Positions 32,961 through 40,410 of a stretch of DNA of 64,000 nucleotides are shown here, piece after piece; the first letter of the stretch is position 1, and every line of letters begins with the position of its first letter. Made by a program: the position numbers and the translations under genes. The DNA is from Tuwongella immobilis. GTDB taxonomy: Bacteria; Planctomycetota; Planctomycetia; Gemmatales; Gemmataceae. The stretch spans positions 124,001-188,000 of the forward strand of contig NZ_LR593887.1 in the NCBI RefSeq assembly GCF_901538355.1. The letters are read 5' to 3'. Under the pieces are notes generated by a model. It was not told where the DNA came from. It did not search any database and saw nothing but the letters and a program-made list of their open reading frames with translations.

Positions 32961-34199
32961 TCATCCAGAAAAAGGGGTTGTGCCATTCAGAAGCCAGCGA
33001 GCCAGCGTCGGCGGCATCGCCGGGCCGATGTAGCGAAATCCCGCCGTCAGCCGTTGCGTGGCGTGTCGCAGCATGGGCGTCGGGCGTGGCGATTCGACTC
33101 GAGTCGATGGTGGCCGCGGAGTGGACGTCGGGAGCCGACGCGGACGGGCCATGCTCGGTGCTCGCGTGCAGAGCCAGTGCGGGTGGCGGTATCGCGCAGC
33201 AATCAGCCCCGGATGCGTTGTGGTGCTGGTTGCTCGAAAGCCCAACCCGCGCCACATCCCCGCCAGCGTCCCCGCCATCGCCATGCCCACGCCCACCCCT
33301 TGCCAATCGGGCATCACCACCGTGCGATGCTCGCGCTTCCCGCCTTGCGTGCTGAAGTGGTTAATCCATGCCGAAAAGCCGATCGGTTCGCCGCGATGCA
33401 AGGCCAGAAAGCAGACCGCCGCCGGGTTGATGCGGTGGCTTAAATAATGATGCGGTGCGAAGATCGGCCATGCGGCAGTCGTCGTGCGGACCAAGTCGAT
33501 GGCGATTTGTGGGCGGGGTTGAACCGACCTCCAAACGAACGCCGATTCGCTGCCGACATCGGGCCGATTGCCGCTGTCGGATTCCACGCATTGGGCCAAT
33601 TCCGGTCGAAATCGCCACTCCGGTTGCAACCACGTCTCGACATCCGCGTGACAGGTAATGGCGATGAATCGCATTCGCTGGCGTCGCACGGCTTTGGCGA
33701 TGGCCGCGCTGCCGATTTGCGCCACGGTGCGATCGACCACGCTGGTGAATTCATCGCACACGGCGATGCGGCCCTGCTGCTGAGCGGTGGCCAGCAGGCG
33801 GGCCAAATCCGCGCGAAATCGCTGTCCGGTGGAGAGCGTGTGAGCCGGTTGCAGCCACGCCGGCGGACTGGAAAAGCCCACCGTGGAGAGCCATTCGGTA
33901 ATTTCCCGAATCGCCATGCCGGAGGGGAAGCCGTCCACCACCGCCCGCTGACTGGGCCACGGCGGCAGGTCGTCCATCCAGAGAAAGCCGCGCTCGCTCG
34001 GAAAGCAATGCCGCGCGATGCTCGATTTCCCGCTCCCCGATGTGCCGGTAATCAGGCCGATCGACCAATCACGCTCGCTCAATGGCAACGCCACATCCCA
34101 CACGCGGCGCATCTGCGGCTGTTCCGGCAGGTCAAACAGCCCGCGAAGCTGCGCGACGCGCGGCGTGTCGTCGATGCACGTTTCCAGCACCAGTTGCAT
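32961..34199 (-). CDS. ABC-type ATPase fused to GNAT-like acyltransferase (phage type)
   Basis: A 412-residue protein whose ATG at 34199 overlaps the TGA of the preceding gene (TGATG) and follows GGAGGAAAA, so translation is coupled. The N-terminal half (about 20-210) is an ABC ATPase: Walker A GTSGSGKSS, a signature-like LSTGQRFRADLARLLA, Walker B IAVCDEFTSVVD and a switch His in FIAITCHAD. There are no membrane partners. The C-terminal half (about 255-350) has a GNAT-like core: GFSAWINHF, then EHRTVVMPDWQGVGVGMAMA with the acyl-CoA-binding Q-G-x-G-x-G motif. Such ABC-GNAT fusions are known from phages and are sometimes compared with Mom-type DNA-modifying acyltransferases. The role here is inferred, not shown. 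Confidence 0.8.
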   Translation of the reverse strand: MQLVLETCIDDTPRVAQLRGLFDLPEQPQMRRVWDVALPLSERDWSIGLITGTSGSGKSSIARHCFPSERGFLWMDDLPPWPSQRAVVDGFPSGMAIREITEWLSTVGFSSPPAWLQPAHTLSTGQRFRADLARLLATAQQQGRIAVCDEFTSVVDRTVAQIGSAAIAKAVRRQRMRFIAITCHADVETWLQPEWRFRPELAQCVESDSGNRPDVGSESAFVWRSVQPRPQIAIDLVRTTTAAWPIFAPHHYLSHRINPAAVCFLALHRGEPIGFSAWINHFSTQGGKREHRTVVMPDWQGVGVGMAMAGTLAGMWRGLGFRATSTTTHPGLIAARYRHPHWLCTRAPSMARPRRLPTSTPRPPSTRVESPRPTPMLRHATQRLTAGFRYIGPAMPPTLARWLLNGTTPFSG

Positions 34200-34843
34200 C
34201 AATTTTCCTCCGCGAGACCGAAGCCCAGCAAGGCTTTGGCCGATAATCCCGCCGCCGATAATCGATCCAGCCAGTCGGACTGTTGCGATTCGCTTTCGCA
34301 GGTAATCAGGATCAAAAATTGATCGCGTAGCGGTGGTTGATCGCAATCGGCCTCGCAGTCCGCATCGCGGTCGGAATCGGCGTCAACTGGTGCGCCGATT
34401 GGTGCGCCAACTGGTGCGTCGCAATCGGCGACAACGGCATCGAACAACGCCTGCAAAATGGCGGAATCGGTCTGTGCGGCGGCGTGCAATTCCTGAAGCA
34501 CCGCATCATCTCGTCCCGCCAGTGCCGCCAGCGGATCGACGATGAGCAGCAGTTGCTCCGCTTCTGCATCCGTGACGTCGAGAATCTCGACCATCACCTC
34601 CGCATCGGGCGTCAATTCGCGCCGCAAGTGCCCATCGATGAGTTGCAATTGCCCGTCGGCCCGTTGATAGGCCAGCAGCGATCGCGCCATGCCGATTTCA
34701 TCGTAAACCGCTTGCAGCGATTGCCGTTGCGATGCGGGATGGGTCCGCCAGTTGAGCGGATGCGGGAGCAAATCCCGCGCCTGAACCAAACGATGCTCGC
34801 GGATGCGATTGCGCAGTGGCCGCGCAGAGTGGGCTGTAGTCAT
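34199..34843 (-). CDS. ParB-like N-terminal domain protein
   Basis: A 214-residue protein starting at the ATG at 34843 (AGGAA upstream). Residues about 20-80 follow the ParB/sulfiredoxin-like pattern: VQARDLLPHPLNWRTHP, then DEIGMARSLLAYQRADGQLQLIDGHLRRE, where DGHLRRE corresponds to the G-x-x-R-x-x-A-type nucleotide-binding turn. The rest is acidic with a run of Asp/Ala/Pro (VDADSDRDADCEADCD). Phages often carry ParB-like domains next to DNA-modifying enzymes, where they may act as nucleases or CTP/ATP switches rather than in partition. Overlap with the ABC-GNAT gene argues that the two act together. No HTH typical of true chromosomal ParB is seen. Confidence 0.72.
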   Translation of the reverse strand: MTTAHSARPLRNRIREHRLVQARDLLPHPLNWRTHPASQRQSLQAVYDEIGMARSLLAYQRADGQLQLIDGHLRRELTPDAEVMVEILDVTDAEAEQLLLIVDPLAALAGRDDAVLQELHAAAQTDSAILQALFDAVVADCDAPVGAPIGAPVDADSDRDADCEADCDQPPLRDQFLILITCESESQQSDWLDRLSAAGLSAKALLGFGLAEEN

Positions 34844-34881
34844 GGGATCGTTCCTGGAACATTTCGGGGGATGATTCCCGA

Positions 34882-35229
34882 TCAAACCGGGATAAACGGC
34901 CCGCTGGGACGGCTGGACCGCTTCAGATAGCAGAGTCGTTGGCCCCGATGGCGCACGACGGCCAAGACGACGAATTGCGAGCCGCCCGAATCCGGGACAA
35001 ACAGCAAGTCACCGCCGGTGCCGCCCAGTTCGCCGGTGCCATCGCGGATGTCGGTCATCAACGGCACCAGCAGCGCATGCGACGGCACCAGCACCGTGGG
35101 GCGAAACAGTTGCCCGCGTTCGTACATCTCCAGAATTCGCCCCGAACCAGTGAGATCCGCCGGGGAAGGGGGCATATTTGGCGGCCGATAGACCGCGAAC
35201 GGCATCGGCACCGCATCATTCCAATTCAT
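34882..35229 (-). CDS. Small capsid-module protein
   Basis: A 115-residue protein with the ATG at 35229 and GAGGAA upstream. The sequence is rich in beta-type segments (LLFVPDSGGSQFVVLAVVRHRGQRL) and Pro, with no signal peptide or membrane segment. It lies between the head-tail connector gene and the ParB-like gene, where phages usually encode small head-completion proteins, so a structural head-joining role is a reasonable guess. No family is recognised. Confidence 0.72.
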   Translation of the reverse strand: MNWNDAVPMPFAVYRPPNMPPSPADLTGSGRILEMYERGQLFRPTVLVPSHALLVPLMTDIRDGTGELGGTGGDLLFVPDSGGSQFVVLAVVRHRGQRLCYLKRSSRPSGPFIPV

Positions 35230-35265
35230 GCCGGAATTCCTCGCAACCGATGATGAAATCGACGG

Positions 35266-36093
35266 TTACAACCGATATCGCCGATGCGGAAGCAGCAGCC
35301 GACGCACACTCGATGGCGGCGTCACCGGCGACGAGCTGGGATTGGTCTGCGTCTGGTAAAACAGCGACACCGCCCACTGGGCACAGGCTTCCTGCACATC
35401 CGCCGGCACGGTCGCAAACCCCGCCTCGTAGGTGACGCGATACCGCCCCCGGCCATTGGGCCAGCCGATGCCATCGCTGCCGAGTCGGTATAGCCAGCCG
35501 TTGTTGGCATGCAGTTCCCAATCGTCAACGGGTTCGGTGTGCAGCCGCAGCCCCGCCGGGCGATCGCTGCACGCATACGCCCCGCTGGGTGCGAACAAAT
35601 CGGCGGATGCCCACGATTCGTAGCCGGGCACCACGCTGGCCTGCCACCCCGATCCAATCGCCGAAATCGCCGTAACCAGCGATTCCAAAGTGGGATGCGC
35701 CGACCAGGTGATGGTGTCGTCCAACGTGGTGACACCGCCGCTGATGCGCGTCAATCGCAGGCCAGTGCTGCGAATCGCCACGCTTGCCCGAGTGCCGCCG
35801 CTGCTGCCGCCGCTGCTGCCGCCGCTGGTGTTGCGGATCGATACCACAATGCGCGGATTGGTCATCACGCGCTGCACGGCCAAAATCGGATAATGCCGCA
35901 ACAGCAGCACATCGGTATCCGTGCCATCGAGAACTTCATCGAACGTGGACGACGCAAACGCTTGCCCGCAATACGCTTGGATCGCCGCCGAACAGGAGTG
36001 AATCAACGTCGTCAAGGTGGCCTCATCCGTGGGCGACAGCGTGAAATTGGCCAAATTCGTCTTGGCCCGGTCCAAATCAATCAGGTCGGTCAT
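35266..36093 (-). CDS. Head-tail connector-like protein (HK97 gp6 type)
   Basis: A 275-residue protein; the ATG at 36093 follows GGGAG. The N-terminal ~90 residues resemble phage gp6-like connectors: LDRAKTNLANFTLSPTDEATLTTLIHSCSAAIQAYCGQ is the usual opening helices that place such proteins in the head-tail joining ring, with the characteristic late motif RGRYRVTYEAGFATVPADVQEACAQW (read here in pieces) near the C-terminus. A Gly/Ser spacer (about 95-106) divides the two parts and a larger beta insert with a Trp-rich stretch sits between. Longer than typical gp6. The position directly downstream of small genes after the capsid gene fits the role. Confidence 0.75.
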   Translation of the reverse strand: MTDLIDLDRAKTNLANFTLSPTDEATLTTLIHSCSAAIQAYCGQAFASSTFDEVLDGTDTDVLLLRHYPILAVQRVMTNPRIVVSIRNTSGGSSGGSSGGTRASVAIRSTGLRLTRISGGVTTLDDTITWSAHPTLESLVTAISAIGSGWQASVVPGYESWASADLFAPSGAYACSDRPAGLRLHTEPVDDWELHANNGWLYRLGSDGIGWPNGRGRYRVTYEAGFATVPADVQEACAQWAVSLFYQTQTNPSSSPVTPPSSVRRLLLPHRRYRL

Positions 36094-36152
36094 GGCGTTG
36101 GTTCTCCCAATTCGGCGATTCAAGCATCCATTGCGTGAGGGGTGGGGATCGG

Positions 36153-36665
36153 TCAGATGGCCGCAATCAGGGCGTTCATACTGGTGACATCGACATCCCG
36201 AGCAAATTGCAGTTCCAGCTTGGCCACGCCTTTGGTATCCAGGGTGACGTGGCCGATCGTATCATCTGCGGGCGAAACGACTTCCGTGCGAATGGTGCCA
36301 CTGCCCACGGTGAGCGTGAGCGTGTCGGCAAATCGCGTATCCGCGTCGATGATCGCCCCGGCCAGTCCGCTGGTGGTGCCCAGCGTGGCGGTCAGTTTCG
36401 CCAGCGTGGTGGGAATCCACATCGCCGAGCCGCTGCCCATCTGTAGCCGTCGCCAGCCGAGAATGCGCAGGTGAAACGTGCCGTTTTCGTCGCCATACGC
36501 ATAAGGCACAATGACCACTTGCGATCGCACCTCGCCGGTGATTCGGGTGAGGGTGACCACGCCGTCGCCGGTCGGTTCCGTGAGCGTCGGCCCACGGGTG
36601 GGAAAACTGCTGTCCGCAATCAGCGTGCCCGAGACCGGCACCCATTCCGATGATTCTCGCAACAT
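36153..36665 (-). CDS. Capsid-module protein of unknown function
   Basis: A 170-residue protein with the ATG at 36665 and a strong GGAGGG site. It is beta-rich throughout (VVTLTRITGEVRSQVVIVPYAYG; FHLRILGWRRLQMG; TRFADTLTLTVGSGTIRTEV), with many Thr/Val/Gly, and ends in a helix (VDVTSMNALIAAI). This is the look of small phage structural proteins such as decoration or head-fibre proteins. There are no enzymatic motifs. It lies between the 36710-37219 gene and the connector gene in the same operon, but no family is recognised. Confidence 0.72.
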   Translation of the reverse strand: MLRESSEWVPVSGTLIADSSFPTRGPTLTEPTGDGVVTLTRITGEVRSQVVIVPYAYGDENGTFHLRILGWRRLQMGSGSAMWIPTTLAKLTATLGTTSGLAGAIIDADTRFADTLTLTVGSGTIRTEVVSPADDTIGHVTLDTKGVAKLELQFARDVDVTSMNALIAAI

Positions 36666-36709
36666 GGCCGTTGTTCCCTCCGAATCCAAAGTCGTTCAGG
36701 CAGAACTGG

Positions 36710-37219
36710 TTACGCAATTCCGCTCATCATCTGTTCGGGATCGGCGGCGTAGCGTGGTTCGCTGAGCAGGTACAGCACACAGCCCAGTTGTGCCCCGGTG
36801 CCCACGTCGTTGACCGAGCCGCGAACGTGGGTATAGCCGTTGCTGCTATCCAGCGATTCTGCGGGAATTTCCACCACCCAGATGAGTTCATCTTCCGCGG
36901 AAGTGGTGTTGGTGTACGTGTTTGCAGCGGTTTGCCGAGTCCGAGTCCAGCTGTTGACCGTGGCCAGGTCGCTACCCTGTTTGCGATAGATCGTGTCGAA
37001 CAGCAGCGGCTTGATCGCCGTGCCAGCGGCGTCTTTCGCCTGTTCGATGGTGAGTGTGACATCCTCGCCCGCCGTGCCGCCGTCTTTGAACAGCAGAATC
37101 GCCAGCCGACGATAATGCCGCAGCGACACGAAATCCCCGGTGCGTGCCCCGGCGTTGCTAGTGGCGAAATCGACTGGCAGCAATCCCGAGGCCACTTGCA
37201 GCGTTTCCAAGATGAGCAT
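36710..37219 (-). CDS. Capsid-module structural protein, unknown
   Basis: A 169-residue protein starting at the ATG at 37219 (AAGGA upstream), 44 bases after the major capsid gene. A longer in-frame extension is rejected because it would overlap the capsid gene. The sequence has alternating beta segments (FVSLRHYRRLAILLFKDGG; DVTLTIEQAKDAAG; DELIWVVEIPAESL), with an N-terminal LILETLQVASGLLPVDF. Position after the capsid gene and composition suggest a capsid-decorating or head-stabilising protein, as encoded immediately after the capsid in many HK97-like phages. No specific family is recognised. Confidence 0.76.
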   Translation of the reverse strand: MLILETLQVASGLLPVDFATSNAGARTGDFVSLRHYRRLAILLFKDGGTAGEDVTLTIEQAKDAAGTAIKPLLFDTIYRKQGSDLATVNSWTRTRQTAANTYTNTTSAEDELIWVVEIPAESLDSSNGYTHVRGSVNDVGTGAQLGCVLYLLSEPRYAADPEQMMSGIA

Positions 37220-37263
37220 GATATATCCTTGAATAAAGCGGCCATTGGTGACTTGCGGGTGAC

Positions 37264-38628
37264 TTATGCCCGATTTTGCAGTGTCACAAAGCAGGATTGT
37301 GTCTGCGTGCCCTGATATGGTGTCAACGGGGCGGCCCACCACGGCTGGCCATCCATCCGGAAGATCAACCGGAAGGCGGTTTCGTCGTAATCGAAGCGCA
37401 GGTGCATCGACATTGCCGATTCGACCGCTCCCCGGCTGATGGTGACATACTGCGATAAATCGGCGAGAATCAGATCCCCCGCCGTCCCCAGCGTCGAGCA
37501 CCATTCCACCGGCATCAATGGCCGACCCATCAGCGTCGCATACGGTCGCTCGCTCAGCCCGCCCGGCGGCAGATACACCGGCTGACCGCCCGACCCGACA
37601 TTCATGCGCATTGCCCACAATTGCGGCTCAATGTCTTGGTTGTGGAACCAGACCGCGTTGGGGCGGCACGGGGCATACAGGCGGGACCACATTTTCAGCA
37701 CGTTTTCCGTGGTGATGGTCGCCGCCGCCTGGCCGGATTCCTTCGGCACGGTGATCGTCGCCGGGGCGTTGAGCAGGCCCAGCGGCTGGCCGGTGCCGGT
37801 CCCGCGAATGATCGCATCCCCCACCAGGAAGCGGATTTCATCTCCGCCCACCCGCGACAGATATTGGTCCAAGGCATTCCCCGCCGCATCGGAAAGCAGC
37901 TCATCCGTCACATGAATCAGCACGGCAATTTTGTGCAAACTGAGCCGCAATCGCCCGAAACCCGGCTTGCTGGGAGCAATCGCACCGCCTTCTTCCAGCC
38001 AGTAACCACGCACCCCGCCGTGCCGCGAGCCGTTGGCGCGAGACGATTCGCTACTGCGCGGAAACGTCAGCGTGTTGCCCGCCACCGTGTAGCTGTCTGT
38101 CATCGCCAAAAGCGATGGACCGGAGAGAATCCGCTGGAAAATCCGGCGGGAAAACTCCATCGGCACCAGAAACCCACCGTCGCTGCCCACCGAAGTGCCC
38201 AACCCGCTGGGTGCCTTTGCCATCAGCCGACTGAGGCGATCATCCACCCGGCCCGAGGGGTGACACGCGGATTTCACCGCCTGGGCGAAGTCGCCGAAAT
38301 TCGTAAACCCGCCGCGAGACTCCTCATCCGTCCGCAATGTCGCCGGAATCGGGGCAAACGGCGGCGTGGCTTTCGCCGTGAATGGCCCTGCGCCCGGCAC
38401 CATCGACGGCACGCCAAACGATCCTTGCGGCGCGGCCTGCGGCAAACTCGCCAGCGTTTGTGCAATTGCCGCATCCATCGCCTGGTGAATGCCTTGCGTC
38501 AGCGATTGCATCAGGCCATCGGCGCTGCCCACTCCCGTCCCGCTTCCCGTCATTGGTCCCGTGCTGGCACTCGAAGCCGCCCCGAGATTTGTCGTCGCAT
38601 TCGTCGTCGCATTCGTTGTCATGGTCAT
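37264..38628 (-). CDS. HK97-family phage major capsid protein
   Basis: A 454-residue protein; starts at 38628 (MTMTTNATTN) or 38622 are equally possible. The N-terminal ~130 residues are Thr/Asn/Ser/Gly-rich and serve as a scaffold-like (delta) region that is probably removed by the prohead protease. The fold region shows HK97 hallmarks: GGFLVPMEFSRRIFQRI, the spine-helix part around RLRLSLHKIAVLIHVTDELLSDAAG, FLVGDAIIRGTGTGQPLGLL (P-domain glycine motif) and the C-terminal LRFDYDETAFRLIFRMDGQPWWA. It lies 28 bases downstream of the prohead protease gene, the standard order. Capsid integrity looks good: no stop or frameshift. Confidence 0.93.
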   Translation of the reverse strand: MTMTTNATTNATTNLGAASSASTGPMTGSGTGVGSADGLMQSLTQGIHQAMDAAIAQTLASLPQAAPQGSFGVPSMVPGAGPFTAKATPPFAPIPATLRTDEESRGGFTNFGDFAQAVKSACHPSGRVDDRLSRLMAKAPSGLGTSVGSDGGFLVPMEFSRRIFQRILSGPSLLAMTDSYTVAGNTLTFPRSSESSRANGSRHGGVRGYWLEEGGAIAPSKPGFGRLRLSLHKIAVLIHVTDELLSDAAGNALDQYLSRVGGDEIRFLVGDAIIRGTGTGQPLGLLNAPATITVPKESGQAAATITTENVLKMWSRLYAPCRPNAVWFHNQDIEPQLWAMRMNVGSGGQPVYLPPGGLSERPYATLMGRPLMPVEWCSTLGTAGDLILADLSQYVTISRGAVESAMSMHLRFDYDETAFRLIFRMDGQPWWAAPLTPYQGTQTQSCFVTLQNRA

Positions 38629-38656
38629 GGTCACTCTGGGATGAACGGTCTGCCAC

Positions 38657-39409
38657 TTAGCCACAAAACTGCTGCAATCGTTGCCGGGCAATCTGCTGGC
38701 CGATCGCCGTCCAATTCAGCCGAGCAATCGCCGGGGAATCCGATCCCGAATGGGTCGCAACCGCTGCATTGGTCGATACTTGCGGCGAATCGCCACCCTC
38801 GCATTGCGTCACCACCGCATATGGCTGCACCGGCAGCGCACAGCACGCATATTCCAACAGCAACCAGCGCTCGATTCGGTGCCGAACGCGGGCCAGCCGA
38901 GAATCCGCCCGAATCTCCGCCGCCGACGGCGCACGCACCTGCAACGGCAAAAATCCAATCGATTTCCCCCGCAATAACCCCGCTCGCACCAACTCAAAAC
39001 AGTCGTCCGGTGCCCAACGCGGTGCTGTCCAATCCGCCGGCCGACGCGGATACACCGTCTTCGCCAAGACCCCCCGCCGACCACCCGATTCCCCTACCCG
39101 CCACCACGCCGCATACCCCACTGCCGGCAACGCGTAATCGTGATTCCACGTCACCACCGGATTCACCCGATACTGCGAATCGTCCAACCCGCCCGGCTCC
39201 ACAATGTCCCCCTCCCGGTCCGGCTCCTCCGTCGTAATCCACGATATGTCACCCCGTATGTCAGCATCCACCGCCAATGTCGGCTCCAAAATCGTCATCT
39301 TCCGATACCGATATGCCAAGTCACCCGGAAGCGACTTCATCACCGACTCCACCACCCGCGCAACCCCATCCTCCATCGGAAACCCCAACGGCCCCTCTCC
39401 CCATCCCAT
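38657..39409 (-). CDS. HK97-family prohead protease
   Basis: A 250-residue protein (starts at 39409 or 39376 are both possible). It matches the S78-type prohead maturation protease: DREGDIVEPGGLD and VVTWNHDYALPAVGYA hold the catalytic His, and LLRGKSIGFLPLQV holds the nucleophile Ser in its G-K-S-I-G-F frame. The domain closes at YACCALPVQPYAVV. The protease cuts the N-terminal delta region off the capsid protein during head maturation. It is followed closely by the capsid gene. Its 5' side lies against a fold-back repeat element that separates it from the portal gene, so it may have lost its original shared promoter. Confidence 0.88.
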   Translation of the reverse strand: MGWGEGPLGFPMEDGVARVVESVMKSLPGDLAYRYRKMTILEPTLAVDADIRGDISWITTEEPDREGDIVEPGGLDDSQYRVNPVVTWNHDYALPAVGYAAWWRVGESGGRRGVLAKTVYPRRPADWTAPRWAPDDCFELVRAGLLRGKSIGFLPLQVRAPSAAEIRADSRLARVRHRIERWLLLEYACCALPVQPYAVVTQCEGGDSPQVSTNAAVATHSGSDSPAIARLNWTAIGQQIARQRLQQFCG

Positions 39410-39457
39410 CCCTCACCCCCCCCTATCGTGTGTTGTGTTGGTGTGTGTTGTGTGAGT

Positions 39458-39674
39458 GTGGGACGCTGTCCCACGCCCTGGCCAAGGGAACGTGGTCCCC
39501 TTGGCGAACCCCGTCTTCGCTCCGGTCATTTTCCGAGACAGAATTTGTCTGCGACAAATCCCGCCTCGGAAAATGCTCGTCGCGGTGGGCCACTTGGGCT
39601 TCCCGGCGGGAGACTTTCGCTGGCTGACGCCCCGTTTCGGGCACTCTTCAGCCGACTTTGGCGATGTCGCGGAT
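39458..39674 (+). repeat. Solo half-copy of the fold-back element arm
   Basis: A 217-bp unit beginning with the palindrome GTGGGACGCTGTCCCAC (39458-39474). Next comes a GCCAAGGG/CCCTTGGC hairpin, then a long hairpin opening TTTTCCGAG (39529) and closing CTCGGAAAA (39573). The tail encodes no recognisable product. It has the same orientation as the left arm of the full element that starts 25 bases further on. Confidence 0.88.
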
Positions 39675-39699
39675 TGTGTGTGTTGTGCTGTGTGTGAGT

Positions 39700-40317
39700 G
39701 TGGGACGCTGTCCCACGCCCTGGCCAAGGGAACTGGGTCCCCTTGGCGAACCCCGGTTTCGCTCCGATCATTTTCCGGTGCGATCGATTGACTGGCGTCA
39801 ATGCGCTCACCCCGGAAAATGCTCGTCGCGGTGGGCCACTTGGGCTTCCCGGCGGGAGACTTTCGCTGGCTGACGCCCCGTTTCGGGCACTCCTCAGCCA
39901 CACTCGGTGATGCCGGGGAGGGTGCGATTGGAGGCTGTTTGATCCATCTCCGCGAATTGGCTGTCGATGGAATCGCCACGTGAGAATTCGCTGCCAACCG
40001 CATCTCCATCGGACCATCGGCGATCGTCTCCATTCCGCGACTTGGAACCAAAATCGGCAGCCCGCGTGAGTGATGGATCGAGTCACCCCAATCGGCCAAT
40101 CCGCGACATCGTCGAAGTCGGCTGAGGAGCCGCAGAAATGGGGCGACAGCCAGCGATTGCTCCCCGCCAGCAAGCCCAAAGGTGGCCCCCCGCGACGAGC
40201 ATTTTCCGAGGCGGGATTTGTCGCAGACAAATTCTGTCTCGGAAAATGACCGGAGCGAAGCCGGGGATTGCCAAGGGGACCCAGTTCCCTTGGCCAGGGC
40301 GTGGGACAGCGTCCCAC
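39700..40317. mobile_element. 618-bp fold-back element inside the capsid operon
   Basis: Two inverted arms of about 210 bp (39700-39910 forward; about 40115-40317 reversed) flank a core of about 200 bp. Each outer end is the 17-bp palindrome built on GTGGGAC/GTCCCAC, and each arm holds further nested hairpins. Outside the arms GTGTGAGTG-type words on the left mirror CACTCAC-type words on the right. No transposase is encoded, so movement, if any, would need a helper in trans. It lies between portal and prohead protease. A related element is at 49620-50209. Confidence 0.82.
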
Positions 40318-40410
40318 ACTCATCCACTCCTCCACACTCACTCATCGCACACTCACTCGCCCTCCCACTCCCCCAGCACTGACACCTGCCATTTCCACCT
40401 GCAACGGGGG

